DNA of 64,000 nt from Oceanospirillum sp048268485 (GTDB lineage Bacteria; Pseudomonadota; Gammaproteobacteria; Pseudomonadales; Halomonadaceae). Below the pieces are notes generated by a model. The model was not told the DNA's origin. It saw nothing but the letters and a program-made list of their open reading frames with translations, and searched no databases. The stretch's first letter is position 1; every line of letters begins with the position of its first letter. The stretch is from positions 81,877 through 145,876 of the forward strand of contig JBLWVL010000003.1 of the NCBI GenBank assembly GCA_048268485.1, given 5' to 3'. Of this stretch, positions 1-9,292 are shown in pieces. A program made the translations under genes and the position numbers.

Positions 1-1941
1 GACAAAGTGGTCATCAGGGTAATCACGAACCGGCAGAATGGTGCTGATCTGCTCACCCTCTTCCAGCGGCAGCAGGTTCACCATAGGGCGACCTCGGGAA
101 CCACGACCGGCTTGAGGCAACTCGTACACTTTCAGCCAGTACACTTTACCTTTGTTGCTAAAGAGCAGAATAGTATCGTGAGTGGAAGCAACCAGCAGGT
201 GCTCAACAACATCTTCATCTTTCACGGAGGTTGCAGACTTACCACGACCGCCGCGATGCTGAGCACGGTAATCACTTAACGGCTGAGACTTGGCGTAACC
301 ACTACGGGATATGGTCACGACCATATCTTCTTCGTTGATCAGATCTTCCATGGTCAGATCCAGCTGGCTGCTGATGATCTCGGTACGACGCTCTTCACCG
401 TACTGATCACGGATCGCTTCCAGCTCTTCACGAATCACCTGCAGCAGTTTTTCTGAATCCGCCAGAATACCGGCCAGTTCAGCAATCTTCTCCAGAATAT
501 CTTTGTATTCGTTGAGCAGCTTTTCATGCTCAAGCCCCGTCAGACGGTGCAAACGCAGCTCCAGAATGGCCTGAGCCTGATTCGGAGACAGACGGTATTC
601 ACCACCATCCTGCAGACCAAACTGAGCTTCCAGTTCATCCGGGCGGCATGAATCCGCACCCGCACGCTCCAGCATGGCTATCACATTGCCCGGCGCCCAA
701 CTGCCGTTGATCAGTTTTTCTTTCGCTTCAGCCGCCGATGGAGACTGGCGGATCAGCTCGATTACAGGATCGATATTCGCCAGGGCAATCGCCAGCCCCT
801 CCAGAATATGACCACGTTCACGGGCTTTACGCAGCTCATAAACCGTCCGACGAGTGACAACTTCGCGACGGTGACGCAGGAAGGCTTCTAAAAGCTCTTT
901 CAGATTCATTACCCGAGGCTGGCTGTTCTCCAGCGCCACGATATTGATCCCGAAAACACTCTGCAACTGAGTCTGGGCGAACAGGTTATTGATAACCACA
1001 TCACCGGATTCACCCCGTTTCAGTTCAATTACCACCCGAAGACCATCTTTATCCGACTCGTCCCGCAGTTCAGAAATGCCTTCGATCTTTTTCTCTTTTA
1101 CCAATTCAGCGATCTTTTCGATCACCCGGGCTTTATTCAGCTGATAAGGGATCTCAGTGATAATAATGGTTTCTTTGTTGGCTTTATCATCACGCTCGAT
1201 ATGGTGACGGGCACGGACATAGATGCGCCCCCGGCCGGTACGGTATGCCTGTAGAATACCGGCACGGCCATTGATAATCCCCTGCGTTGGAAAATCCGGC
1301 CCCGGAATATATTCCATCAGATCATCAATGGTCAGCTCGCTATTGTCCAGCAGAGCCAGGCAGCCATTGATCACCTCTGTCAGGTTGTGCGGTGGAATAT
1401 TGGTTGCCATCCCCACAGCAATACCGGAAGAGCCGTTTACCAGAAGATTCGGTACACGGGTGGGCAGCACTTCAGGGATCTGTTCTGTGCCGTCGTAGTT
1501 ATCAACGAAATCAACGGTCTCTTTATCCAGATCCGCCAGCATCTCGTGGGAGATACGTGCCATACGTACCTCGGTATAACGCATTGCAGCCGCGTTATCA
1601 CCATCAATGGAGCCAAAGTTACCCTGGCCATCCACCAGCATATGACGCATGGAGAAAGGCTGCGCCATACGCACAATAGTGTCATACACCGCACTGTCAC
1701 CGTGAGGGTGGTATTTACCGATTACATCACCGACCACACGAGCCGACTTCTTATACGGTTTATTCCAGTCGTTACCAAGCTGCTGCATCGCAAACAGTAC
1801 ACGGCGGTGTACTGGCTTGAGGCCATCGCGAACATCGGGAAGTGCACGACCTACGATTACGCTCATGGCGTAATCCAGATAGGACTGTTTTAGCTCATCT
1901 TCGATGTTGACTGGCAGAATTTCTCTTGCAAATTCACCCAT
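1..1941 (-). CDS. gyrA: DNA gyrase subunit A (3' part cut by window edge)
   Basis: Breakage-reunion subunit of DNA gyrase, which introduces negative supercoils using ATP hydrolysed by GyrB. The first 647 codons are present; the usual length is about 870, so much of the C-terminal DNA-wrapping domain lies outside. The N-terminus aligns without gaps to the E. coli protein as I remember it. The catalytic tyrosine is Tyr122 in the motif AAMRYTEVRM. The quinolone-resistance region reads HPHGDSAVYD, so Ser83 and Asp87 are the wild-type, drug-sensitive residues. The frame is open throughout. A promoter is visible upstream at 2015-2044. Identification is certain. Confidence 0.98.
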   Translation of the reverse strand, partial: MGEFAREILPVNIEDELKQSYLDYAMSVIVGRALPDVRDGLKPVHRRVLFAMQQLGNDWNKPYKKSARVVGDVIGKYHPHGDSAVYDTIVRMAQPFSMRHMLVDGQGNFGSIDGDNAAAMRYTEVRMARISHEMLADLDKETVDFVDNYDGTEQIPEVLPTRVPNLLVNGSSGIAVGMATNIPPHNLTEVINGCLALLDNSELTIDDLMEYIPGPDFPTQGIINGRAGILQAYRTGRGRIYVRARHHIERDDKANKETIIITEIPYQLNKARVIEKIAELVKEKKIEGISELRDESDKDGLRVVIELKRGESGDVVINNLFAQTQLQSVFGINIVALENSQPRVMNLKELLEAFLRHRREVVTRRTVYELRKARERGHILEGLAIALANIDPVIELIRQSPSAAEAKEKLINGSWAPGNVIAMLERAGADSCRPDELEAQFGLQDGGEYRLSPNQAQAILELRLHRLTGLEHEKLLNEYKDILEKIAELAGILADSEKLLQVIREELEAIRDQYGEERRTEIISSQLDLTMEDLINEEDMVVTISRSGYAKSQPLSDYRAQHRGGRGKSATSVKDEDVVEHLLVASTHDTILLFSNKGKVYWLKVYELPQAGRGSRGRPMVNLLPLEEGEQISTILPVRDYPDDHFV

Positions 1942-2014
1942 GAGTATCGGAATCCTTTATCGGCAACACTGCGTTGCAACCCAGTGCGCAACACTCTTCT
2001 TCAAAATTCACCCG

Positions 2015-2044
2015 ATTATACTCTTTATTCCCCCCATCCAGCAA
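2015..2044 (-). promoter_or_regulatory. Probable sigma-70 promoter of gyrA
   Basis: Read on the minus strand, a -35 TTGCTG (2039-2044) and a perfect -10 TATAAT (2015-2020) are separated by 18 bases. Transcription would begin roughly 65-70 bases upstream of the gyrA ATG. The spacer is G-rich. Gyrase promoters in many bacteria respond to DNA relaxation, but nothing here shows that directly. Confidence 0.6.
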
Positions 2045-2142
2045 TTTGCGCACCGACGCCCCACAGTTTGTAAAAAGACCACAAATCAATTTGTTAAGCC
2101 TTATCTGCTGCCTGCTCAAAACAGTACAGACTTTACGAAGAC

Positions 2143-2175
2143 AAAAAAGCCTCTGCACTTAGCGTGACAGAGGCT
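2143..2175 (-). terminator. Rho-independent terminator after the chemoreceptor gene
   Basis: Perfect 8-bp inverted repeat AGCCTCTG/CAGAGGCT (2148-2155 and 2168-2175) with a 12-base loop. On the minus strand the stem is followed by a run of six T residues. It lies about 50 bases past the chemoreceptor stop codon and separates that gene from gyrA. Confidence 0.85.
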
Positions 2176-2223
2176 GGTTTTAGTTTGCTTTTATTTATTA
2201 GTGTTACAGAGAATCCAGGATGA

Positions 2224-4209
2224 TCAGAGCAGAAACTCCTTTTTATTCCGGGAAACCCCCAGTGCATTCGAGATCCAAAGCACCTTTTCATGCACCTCCG
2301 TCTGCACGGAAAGGATTACCTCTTCAGCCTGCTGCGCCTGCTTCTCCATCTCTTCCATACTGGAGATAAAGACCTCAACCTGCTCTACCTGGTGACGGGC
2401 TACTTTGGCACCCTGGTGAGCAAAGGTAGCCGCCTTATCTGAATGCTCCTGAACAGTTCGGGACATATCCAAAAGTTCGCTGGAAGCTTTCTTTTGCTCC
2501 TCAGCAGCATCCGAGATATCCGTCATATTGTTTTTCAGATTACCGGACGAGTTACGTAACTGCCCAAGAATGCCACCAATTTTGGTAACCGAGTTTTGCG
2601 TTTCCATGGAAAGATTTCGCACTTCATCAGCCACCACGGCAAAACCACGACCATGCTCCCCCGCCCTTGCGGATTCAATCGCGGCATTCAGTGCCAAAAG
2701 ATTTGTCTGCTCAGAGATACCGGAGATCACATCCAGAATGCTGGTGACTTCATCTACAGCCATGATAAGTTCATCCAGGGATTGGTGGCCGCTACTGAGC
2801 GTTGAAATAGCCTGTTCACTGGCCTGCTCCACATTGCGGGCACTGTTCTGACTCGTTTCCATAAAACTAGCAGTTTCACGGGCAAAACTTTCCACCTGGG
2901 TAGAACTGGCGTCCACGTCCTGCGCCAAACGAGTCAGTTCATCAGTAAAACCATGGGACTTGGAAATATAATCACGGGTTTCATTGGCCGTTTTACTGAT
3001 CGTATCAATATCCGTCAGCACGACTTCCAGTGAATCAGTAATCTGGGTCAGCTGAGCATGTTTTTCCTGCTGCTGACTCTGCATAGTTTCAATCATGCGA
3101 TTAAAATTCTGCGCGATCTGACCCGTTTCACTATCCGGGTTATGCACATCAATTTGTCGCATCTCACCGCTTTTTACCAGCGAACTGATACCATCAGACA
3201 ACTCCCGCAGTGTTTTCAGTACAACACGATTCTGAAACAGGTGCAGAATAATAGCGACAAACACAATCAGCCCTACATAAGCAATAAAAATCTGCTTAAC
3301 CTGTCTCTCAAGTGTGTGGCGATAGGCAATCACATCTGCCTGCCCGGACAAAATTTGCGACTCAGCATCAGCAATTAACTGATTGACCGCAGCCCGGCTT
3401 TTCACCCCAGCTTCAATGTTACTCAGGGTATTATCCAGCTCTGTCGGATACCGGCGCACAAGCCCCTGCAGACCGCTGATCAACTCATCGCCAAGATCCA
3501 CTTTAGCCGATTCGGACTCTGAGTCATCTCCCCAACCCATCAGGGCCTGCATCTCATCAACCTCCTCCTCGGCATAGACATCAAGGCGAGGCAGTGCCTT
3601 CAGTTCCGCAGCATCGGCCTTCAACTGCGCAACTTGCTCCAAAAGAGATTCACGATAGCTGCTATTAGCCGTATCCATATACTGCTCTCGCAGATACTTT
3701 ACCTGAACAAGGGACTGACTCACGTGGTGCAACAGTTTAAAATATCCGGCAGCTACGCGAGGGCTATCGGACTCACCTTCATCGGCATAGTCATAAATTA
3801 CATCAGCGGCATCAGCAATCTCTTTCTCAGCCTGCAAAAGCAACCCTTTCTGATTACCCGCCAGTTTGCCAGCTCCCCGAAATTCACCAGTCACCCCTTC
3901 TTTCAGACGATTCAGGGAATCCGCAATATCCCTAGCAAGGGCCGGAGGCAAAAGCGCCAAACGTTCAGAGGTCAGTCGGTCAATTTCCTGCTCTGCCGCA
4001 CTCAACTTTAAAGCATTGCCGGTTTGCAGGTATTCTTGAAGCGTACGCCTAAGGTCAAGAGCAACCTCTTCTTTCAACTCGTTATAGGATTGAGTTGCGG
4101 AGAAAGCGCTATCAAGACGCTTAAGCCCCCAAAAAAGCGTTGCTGCCAAAGAAACAGCGATCAATATCAGAACAACTGAGGTCGCGCGCGTAACTGTAGC
4201 AATTTTCAT
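2224..4209 (-). CDS. Methyl-accepting chemotaxis protein
   Basis: Transmembrane chemoreceptor that would signal through CheW/CheA to bias flagellar rotation or another motility output. Membrane helices are at about residues 11-30 and 307-325. They enclose a roughly 275-residue periplasmic region that is mostly helical and charged, with an acidic patch near 213-238. A HAMP linker follows (about 326-378). The conserved hairpin tip reads SEQTNLLALNAAIESARAGE (about 499-518) and continues GRGFAVVADEVRNLS. There is no C-terminal CheR-binding pentapeptide. No other chemotaxis gene is nearby and the ligand cannot be predicted. A SD (GAGGA) lies 11 bases before the ATG. Confidence 0.93.
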   Translation of the reverse strand: MKIATVTRATSVVLILIAVSLAATLFWGLKRLDSAFSATQSYNELKEEVALDLRRTLQEYLQTGNALKLSAAEQEIDRLTSERLALLPPALARDIADSLNRLKEGVTGEFRGAGKLAGNQKGLLLQAEKEIADAADVIYDYADEGESDSPRVAAGYFKLLHHVSQSLVQVKYLREQYMDTANSSYRESLLEQVAQLKADAAELKALPRLDVYAEEEVDEMQALMGWGDDSESESAKVDLGDELISGLQGLVRRYPTELDNTLSNIEAGVKSRAAVNQLIADAESQILSGQADVIAYRHTLERQVKQIFIAYVGLIVFVAIILHLFQNRVVLKTLRELSDGISSLVKSGEMRQIDVHNPDSETGQIAQNFNRMIETMQSQQQEKHAQLTQITDSLEVVLTDIDTISKTANETRDYISKSHGFTDELTRLAQDVDASSTQVESFARETASFMETSQNSARNVEQASEQAISTLSSGHQSLDELIMAVDEVTSILDVISGISEQTNLLALNAAIESARAGEHGRGFAVVADEVRNLSMETQNSVTKIGGILGQLRNSSGNLKNNMTDISDAAEEQKKASSELLDMSRTVQEHSDKAATFAHQGAKVARHQVEQVEVFISSMEEMEKQAQQAEEVILSVQTEVHEKVLWISNALGVSRNKKEFLL

Positions 4210-4513
4210 AGAATGTACAGTCCTCGTTTGCGGATTTTATTATCCGCCATTCAATGCAGTGGCCAGGCAAATGCCCGCTATACAACCGTTAAGCAGCACA
4301 CCATGCCAAAGCAAAATGACAGATTTCTTACATTTAAATGACAGTAATATTTCTGCAACACTCAAGTCTCGCTCAAGCCCTAGGTTTACTTTGCTCCAGA
4401 GGTTTGACACTTTTGTTACGGAGTGTAAGAACAACGGTTTTCCCCGTATTATCTGGCTTAGCCGCGTTCTTTATTGGATAATGTCGCGCCCAGAATTGAT
4501 GGAGTCCTGTCGC
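4210..4513. other. Divergent intergenic region, chemoreceptor / rdgC
   Basis: About 300 bases between two divergently transcribed genes. Just upstream of the chemoreceptor SD is a perfect inverted repeat, GCGGAT-N6-ATCCGC (4230-4247), that could fold in the 5' leader. On the minus strand the octamer GCGGATAA (4240-4247) matches 7 of 8 bases of the flagellar sigma-28 -10 element, but no TAAA -35 is at the right distance. On the plus strand TTGACA occurs at 4404-4409 without a convincing -10. The frame of rdgC stays open upstream to 4259, but there is no SD or family similarity to support that extension. Confidence 0.4.
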
Positions 4514-5434
4514 ATGTGGTTTAAGAACCTTCAGCTTTTTCAGCTCAACAACGATATTGAGCTTGATCTCAATCAGCTTGAATCCCAGTTAGAAGCGTTC
4601 AAATTCGAACCCTGCAAAAGCATTGAAACCTATCGGCTTGGCTGGACATTGCCCGCTGCGACCGCAGGACAGCGATACCATGCCAGCAGCGGCGCTATCC
4701 TGCTCTGCCTGCGCCGCCAGGAAAAGGTGATTCCGGCAGCCGTGGTGAATGAAACACTTCAGGAAAAAGTGGAAGAACTGGAAGCCAAAGAGAACCGCCA
4801 CGTTGGCAGAAAAGAAAAGCTCAGCATTAAAGAGGATATCCTTAGCGAGCTAACGCCCCGCGCTTTTGTTCGCTCAAGTTTTACCTGGGGTTATATCGCA
4901 CCTCAGGACAACCTGGTGGTGGTTGATGCATCGAGCACCAAGAAAGCCGATGAATTTTTGGATCTGCTGCGCCAAACCCTGGGTTCCCTGCCTGTTGTTC
5001 CTTTCAATACCGAGCAAAGCCCCAGCATCGTGATGACAGAGTGGCTGCGGGATGCCAGTAAACGCCCTCAGGGGCTGGAGCTGGATGGACAGTGCGAACT
5101 GCGCTCTGATCTCGAAGAGGGCAGTGTGATCCGCTGCAAACAGCAGGAACTGGATGCAGAAGAGATTCTGGCTCATATCGAAACCGGCAAACAGGTTGTT
5201 AAGCTGGCGATCAACTGGCAAGACCGACTTCAGTTTATTCTGAATGATGATCTGTCCATTAAGCGCCTGCGTTTTGGAGATGACTTGTTGGACGAAGCCA
5301 AAGACAGCTACAGCGACGAGGACCCTATGACCCGGCTGGACACAGACTTTACACTGATGACACTTGAGCTAAAACGTTTTATCCCAACCCTTGCGGAGTG
5401 GCTGGGCGGCCAAACAAACCTGGGGCAGAACTGA
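4514..5434 (+). CDS. rdgC: Recombination-associated protein RdgC
   Basis: RdgC is a ring-shaped, sequence-independent double-stranded DNA-binding protein that counteracts RecA filament activity at stalled forks. The encoded protein begins MWFKNLQLFQLN and has 306 residues, matching the family (about 300). The SETYRLGW-like segment near the N-terminus (here SIETYRLGWTLPA) and the C-terminal LKRFIPTLAEWLGGQ are characteristic. The ATG at 4514 has GGAG nine bases upstream, and an upstream in-frame ATG would add 85 unrelated residues. It stands alone between a divergent chemoreceptor and a downstream acyltransferase. Confidence 0.95.
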   Translation: MWFKNLQLFQLNNDIELDLNQLESQLEAFKFEPCKSIETYRLGWTLPAATAGQRYHASSGAILLCLRRQEKVIPAAVVNETLQEKVEELEAKENRHVGRKEKLSIKEDILSELTPRAFVRSSFTWGYIAPQDNLVVVDASSTKKADEFLDLLRQTLGSLPVVPFNTEQSPSIVMTEWLRDASKRPQGLELDGQCELRSDLEEGSVIRCKQQELDAEEILAHIETGKQVVKLAINWQDRLQFILNDDLSIKRLRFGDDLLDEAKDSYSDEDPMTRLDTDFTLMTLELKRFIPTLAEWLGGQTNLGQN

Positions 5435-5593
5435 AAACTCTGCTTATAAATCCAGGAAAGACTTCAGCATCAGCGAATTAAATCCAGTATAGCCGCTATG
5501 ATCTAATCAGGACGTTCAGAGCACAGGCCACCTGATGAGGCCTCCATAATGACACATACTGCCTGAACCAAAAATTACGGACCCAGAGAGACC

Positions 5594-6751
5594 ATGAACA
5601 CAACGGAAAACGACAGTTTTAAAGAGATTCGCCCCTATTATGACCACGAAGTACACGAGGTTGTTCAGGAGGTTATTAACAACCCTGAACTGATCAGTGC
5701 AATCTGTCAGTTCCGTTTTCCGCAACTTCATCAGAGCCTCGGCTTTCTGTTACGCCCCCTCATTCGCCGTAAGTTAAAAAGTCAGTTTGCCAATATCAGG
5801 CGCGTAGATGAGTTTCAAAGTCAAATTGCGGATTACATGAATCGTATGATTCGTAATACCACGGATGGTTTTACTGTTTCCGGCCTGGAGCAACTGGATA
5901 CCTCTAAGTCCTATCTTTTTATAGCCAACCACAGAGATATCGCCATGGATCCGGCATTTGTAAATTATGCTCTCTTCCAGGCACAACGTAACACGGTGCG
6001 TATCGCCATTGGCGACAATCTACTGCAAAAACCTTATATCAGTGATCTGATGCGCCTGAACAAAAGCTTTATCGTTAAGCGGTCTGCCAAGGGCGTACGT
6101 GAAATGATGAAGGCTCTGACCCAGCTATCCGGCTACATCAACTTCTCCATACTGGAAGAAAAACATTCCATCTGGATCGCCCAGAAAGAGGGGCGGGCTA
6201 AAGATGGTATCGATCGCACGGATCCCGCTATCGTTAAAATGTTTTACATGAGCCGTAAGCAAAAAGACTCAGGGCCAACCTTTTCTGAGGTGATTAACGA
6301 GCTGAATATCGTGCCGGTCACTATCTCATACGAGTATGACCCCTGCGATGAGATGAAGGCGCGGGAACTCAACGCTTTAGCCACTGAAGGCAGTTACAAT
6401 AAAGTGGAGTTTGAAGATATCGACAGCATCGTTAAGGGTATCTCCGGCCACAAGGGGCGTGTACATGTTCATTTTGATCAGCCTCTATCCGGTGAATTCA
6501 CCAATGCTGATCAAGCCGCTTCTCAGATTGACCGCCAGATCTGGGACAACTATTGCTTCTATCCATCAAACTGGCTGGCCCTTGAAAAGCTGGGTGGTTA
6601 TGAACATATTAGTGGCAAACCCATGATCACACAGCAGGAACGCAATCAGTTTGAACAACACCTGGAGCTAATCCCTGAAAAACTGCACAACTATATTCTG
6701 AAAATGTATGCGAACCCTATTCTGAACAGTCGGGGCTTAATCAATACCTGA
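5594..6751 (+). CDS. 1-acyl-glycerol-3-phosphate acyltransferase-like protein (PlsC/PlsB superfamily)
   Basis: Glycerolipid acyltransferase expected to move a fatty acyl group onto a glycerol phosphate backbone in membrane phospholipid synthesis. The active-site block NHRDIAMDP is at residues 112-120 and the substrate-binding block WIAQKEGRAKDG around 194-205. Both are hallmarks of the LPLAT fold. At 385 residues it is longer than a typical PlsC (about 240) and much shorter than PlsB (about 800). No clear membrane helices are visible, suggesting a peripheral protein. SD AGAGAG precedes the ATG. It is monocistronic or weakly linked to the next gene. The exact acceptor is not determined. Confidence 0.85.
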   Translation: MNTTENDSFKEIRPYYDHEVHEVVQEVINNPELISAICQFRFPQLHQSLGFLLRPLIRRKLKSQFANIRRVDEFQSQIADYMNRMIRNTTDGFTVSGLEQLDTSKSYLFIANHRDIAMDPAFVNYALFQAQRNTVRIAIGDNLLQKPYISDLMRLNKSFIVKRSAKGVREMMKALTQLSGYINFSILEEKHSIWIAQKEGRAKDGIDRTDPAIVKMFYMSRKQKDSGPTFSEVINELNIVPVTISYEYDPCDEMKARELNALATEGSYNKVEFEDIDSIVKGISGHKGRVHVHFDQPLSGEFTNADQAASQIDRQIWDNYCFYPSNWLALEKLGGYEHISGKPMITQQERNQFEQHLELIPEKLHNYILKMYANPILNSRGLINT

Positions 6752-6880
6752 CCAGCTCTTTCCATCGGGCTTCCGGATTAGGAAAGCCCGGTGGTAAACA
6801 ACTGTCCTTCGTCCCAATTTCACCTTAGTATTCTTTTTCCCTCTAAGAGTTCGCTAATATGCCTTATCACAGGAGTTGCT

Positions 6881-8014
6881 ATGCGACAGGAATCGACTAA
6901 AGCAGCACATAAAGTCACCCTGGTCGGAGCTGCTCTGGATGCGATTCTTGGCATCTCAAAAATTATTGTCGGCTGGGCCAGCAATTCTCATGCATTAATC
7001 GCCGATGGCATTCACTCACTGTCGGACCTGCTAACCGACGCCATGGTGATGGTTGTCACCTACTACGGCCGTCAGAAACCGGACAGAAATCACCCTTATG
7101 GCCATGCTCGTTTTGAAACCATGGGCACGCTGGTTCTTGGTAGCCTGCTTATCGCGGTAGCAGGAGCGATCTCTTACGACAGTTTTATTCGTCTGTGGCA
7201 AGCCGATAAACTGGCAACCCCTGGCTGGCCGGCACTTGTCGTTGCCGCTATATCTATTCTTGGTAAGGAGTGGATTTTCCACTACACAATGCGGGTCGCA
7301 CGAAAAATCAGATCGGATCTTCTGATTGCCAACGCCTGGCACAGTCGTAGCGATGCACTTTCCTCCATCGTCGTCCTGGTTGGTATCAGTGGTACTATGC
7401 TTGGTGTTCAATGGCTGGATCAGATCGCTGCCATGACTGTTGGCCTGATGGTTGCGCATATTGGCTGGAAGCTGATGTCAGGCAGCATTAAGGAACTGGT
7501 AGATACGGCTCTACCGGAAGAAGAAACACGTGATATGTTACGCCATGCAGAGAGTATTTGTTGCGTCAGGGCTATTCATAGCCTTCGTACCCGAAAAATG
7601 GGGGCAGACGTTTTTCTCGATATCCATATTGAAGTGAACCCAAGGATCAGTGTTTCTGAAGGTCATCAAATTGGTGTTCAGGTCTCTCAACTGATCCGCG
7701 ACCATCACCCTGAGGTCTCAGATATAACCTTTCATATTGATGCCGAGAACGACTCAAACGACAACTTACCGCCACTGGAGGAGTTGCCGCCATTGAGAGA
7801 AGACGTTGTCGGACAACTTCAATATGCATGGCGGGCACTACCCATTGAGTTCCAAAGCAACCAACTGGTACTGCATTATCTGAATAACCGTATCGATATC
7901 GACCTCTATCTTGCCGACAGCCTGCCCGTGACGCTATCAGAGGGTATCCTTAAGCAGCACCTGAGTGATAAAGATTGGTTAGGACAGCTAAGGGTCTGGC
8001 AACGAAATAATTAA
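6881..8014 (+). CDS. Cation diffusion facilitator (CDF) metal exporter with C-terminal extension
   Basis: Inner-membrane proton-coupled divalent cation exporter. Membrane helices carry the metal site: HSLSD (His45, Asp49) in the second and HSRSD (His154, Asp158) in the fifth. The HxxxD/HxxxD composition is usually associated with zinc-preferring members; that preference is inference. A ferredoxin-like cytoplasmic domain follows (about 205-288). A further segment, about residues 300-377, goes beyond the usual 300-residue length and looks like a second, degenerate copy of that domain. The start at 6881 is chosen because AGGAG lies five bases upstream; an in-frame GTG at 6791 would add 30 residues with no family support. 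Confidence 0.9.
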   Translation: MRQESTKAAHKVTLVGAALDAILGISKIIVGWASNSHALIADGIHSLSDLLTDAMVMVVTYYGRQKPDRNHPYGHARFETMGTLVLGSLLIAVAGAISYDSFIRLWQADKLATPGWPALVVAAISILGKEWIFHYTMRVARKIRSDLLIANAWHSRSDALSSIVVLVGISGTMLGVQWLDQIAAMTVGLMVAHIGWKLMSGSIKELVDTALPEEETRDMLRHAESICCVRAIHSLRTRKMGADVFLDIHIEVNPRISVSEGHQIGVQVSQLIRDHHPEVSDITFHIDAENDSNDNLPPLEELPPLREDVVGQLQYAWRALPIEFQSNQLVLHYLNNRIDIDLYLADSLPVTLSEGILKQHLSDKDWLGQLRVWQRNN

Positions 8015-8199
8015 GAATGATTCATTTAACGATCGGCAGCCCTAAGCCCATTGAAAAAAAACGTCTATTTAATCTGACGGGCAGCTTATATAATTCTGGC
8101 AAGGCGGTATTCAATCCAGAGCCAGTTCCGCCACATTCACAGTCATCCGTCACCACAGATCAGATTATAAGATTGCGAACGGCATCTAAGGAGCCTTAT

Positions 8200-8475
8200 A
8201 TGAGCAGCGCAAACGAAATGAACAAAACCCGCGTTATCAACGAACTACGCCAGTTTATTAAAAAACTTCTTCAGGACCCTGAAATTATTCCCGCGTCCCT
8301 TGAGGTTGCCCGCAAACACTCCGGCACTCAAAATGCAGCCACGGTTATCGCTAATGAGATCAGTAGCCTGACCAGCGTTAAGATTCCTGATGATCCGGAA
8401 GATTTCTCCGATGCAGATCGCCTGTACCTGGAAGTCTTAAAAGAAGTGATTGATGAAGAGCAAGCGATGTATTAG
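8200..8475 (+). CDS. Small hypothetical protein, 91 residues
   Basis: Not recognised. The predicted product is soluble, acidic and mostly helical, beginning MSSANEMNKTRVINELRQ and ending LKEVIDEEQAMY. It has no signal peptide, membrane helix, cysteine or known metal motif. A perfect AAGGAG SD six bases before the ATG, good codon structure and a strong terminator 70 bases downstream argue that it is a real gene. The frame stays open upstream to 8017 without an SD. It lies 185 bases after the metal exporter, far enough that co-transcription is uncertain. Confidence 0.7.
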   Translation: MSSANEMNKTRVINELRQFIKKLLQDPEIIPASLEVARKHSGTQNAATVIANEISSLTSVKIPDDPEDFSDADRLYLEVLKEVIDEEQAMY

Positions 8476-8546
8476 CCAGAAACAGGCCTCACGTTAGGCC
8501 AGGAGCGGCCAATATCTGTACAACAGCGCTCTTTGCAAATCCAAAA

Positions 8547-8574
8547 ACCGAAGGTGCAAACCTTCGGTTTTTTT
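8547..8574. terminator. Bidirectional terminator between the 91-aa gene and pilA
   Basis: Perfect 9-bp stem ACCGAAGGT/ACCTTCGGT (8547-8555, 8560-8568) closed by a GCAA tetraloop. Seven T residues follow on the plus strand and a run of A residues precedes it, giving a U tract on the minus strand as well. It serves the convergent genes on both sides. Confidence 0.9.
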
Positions 8575-8632
8575 ACGACGATCAACTGAGGCTTAAGCCA
8601 GATAGAACAGATTGTGGAGCACCCTGTTATAT

Positions 8633-9061
8633 TTATGTTCCAGAGCCAGAACATGCTGATTCTATGGTTGTCCATGTAATAACGCCACCGGTTGGCGTTG
8701 GTGTAATACAGTAGGAGGTTCCACCAAAATCTTCTGTAGCCGTTATGCTGATCTTTCCATCTGTCACCGTTAATGTAGCAACCGCTTTGTTATCAGCAGC
8801 AGCCGTAATTTCATCAGGGATATTTTCTTCACCATTGTCACAGCCATCGAAACTCCCTTTGATCTGAGCGCAAATTCCAATTGGAGTTTTGTAGGCATCT
8901 GCCGCTGAAAGCACTGCCACCCTGTTAGCACTGGCGACATAATCACCATACTGAGGCACAGCCACAGCCGCCAAAATACCGATAATGGTGACGACAATCA
9001 GTAGTTCAACCAGGGTAAAACCCTGTTCTGGTTTATTGGTTAATTTATTCGTAAATTCCAT
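8633..9061 (-). CDS. pilA: Type IV major pilin (PilA/PilE type)
   Basis: Structural subunit of the type IV pilus, used for twitching, adhesion and DNA uptake. The class III signal is clear: a short leader ending KPEQG, then FTLVELLIVVTIIGILAAVA with Phe+1 and Glu+5. PilD would cleave after the glycine and methylate the phenylalanine. The hydrophobic helix is followed by a globular head with four cysteines, enough for two disulfides including the C-terminal D-loop. The ATG at 9061 has AGAGG eight bases upstream; an in-frame GTG at 9070 would add three residues. The protein is 142 residues, a normal size. It is transcribed away from pilBCD. Confidence 0.94.
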   Translation of the reverse strand: MEFTNKLTNKPEQGFTLVELLIVVTIIGILAAVAVPQYGDYVASANRVAVLSAADAYKTPIGICAQIKGSFDGCDNGEENIPDEITAAADNKAVATLTVTDGKISITATEDFGGTSYCITPTPTGGVITWTTIESACSGSGT

Positions 9062-9292
9062 TTCCTTCACCTCTGAATAGTGAAACGCATCCTTAAAGTG
9101 ATAATCTAACTCTACTTAAATGAAAGCGGATCGGCACGAATGACAGCAAAACAATAAAAAGAAATTTAAGTAAGAGCTGACTTATAACAATAGATAGTAT
9201 TCTGAAAAAGTCTATTTTCCTTTTTCAGTCTGCGCAAATACCCGGACCCGGCAAACTGAAGGAAAAATGCCCACTCAATGGAGGAGAGCCAG

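Noticed and set aside
1223..1893. Plus-strand reading frames of up to 168 codons opposite gyrA
   Set aside because: They are antisense shadows of a highly conserved coding sequence; translations are low-complexity and unlike any family.
4240..4260. Sigma-28 (FliA) promoter for the chemoreceptor
   Set aside because: The -10 octamer matches 7 of 8 bases, but no TAAA-like -35 lies 15 bases upstream.
9062..9277. Sigma-54 promoter for pilA
   Set aside because: Pseudomonas pilA uses sigma-54, so I looked for TGGCAC-N5-TTGC on both strands of the pilA-pilB gap. Only fragments such as GGCACG are present, without the GC element at the right distance.
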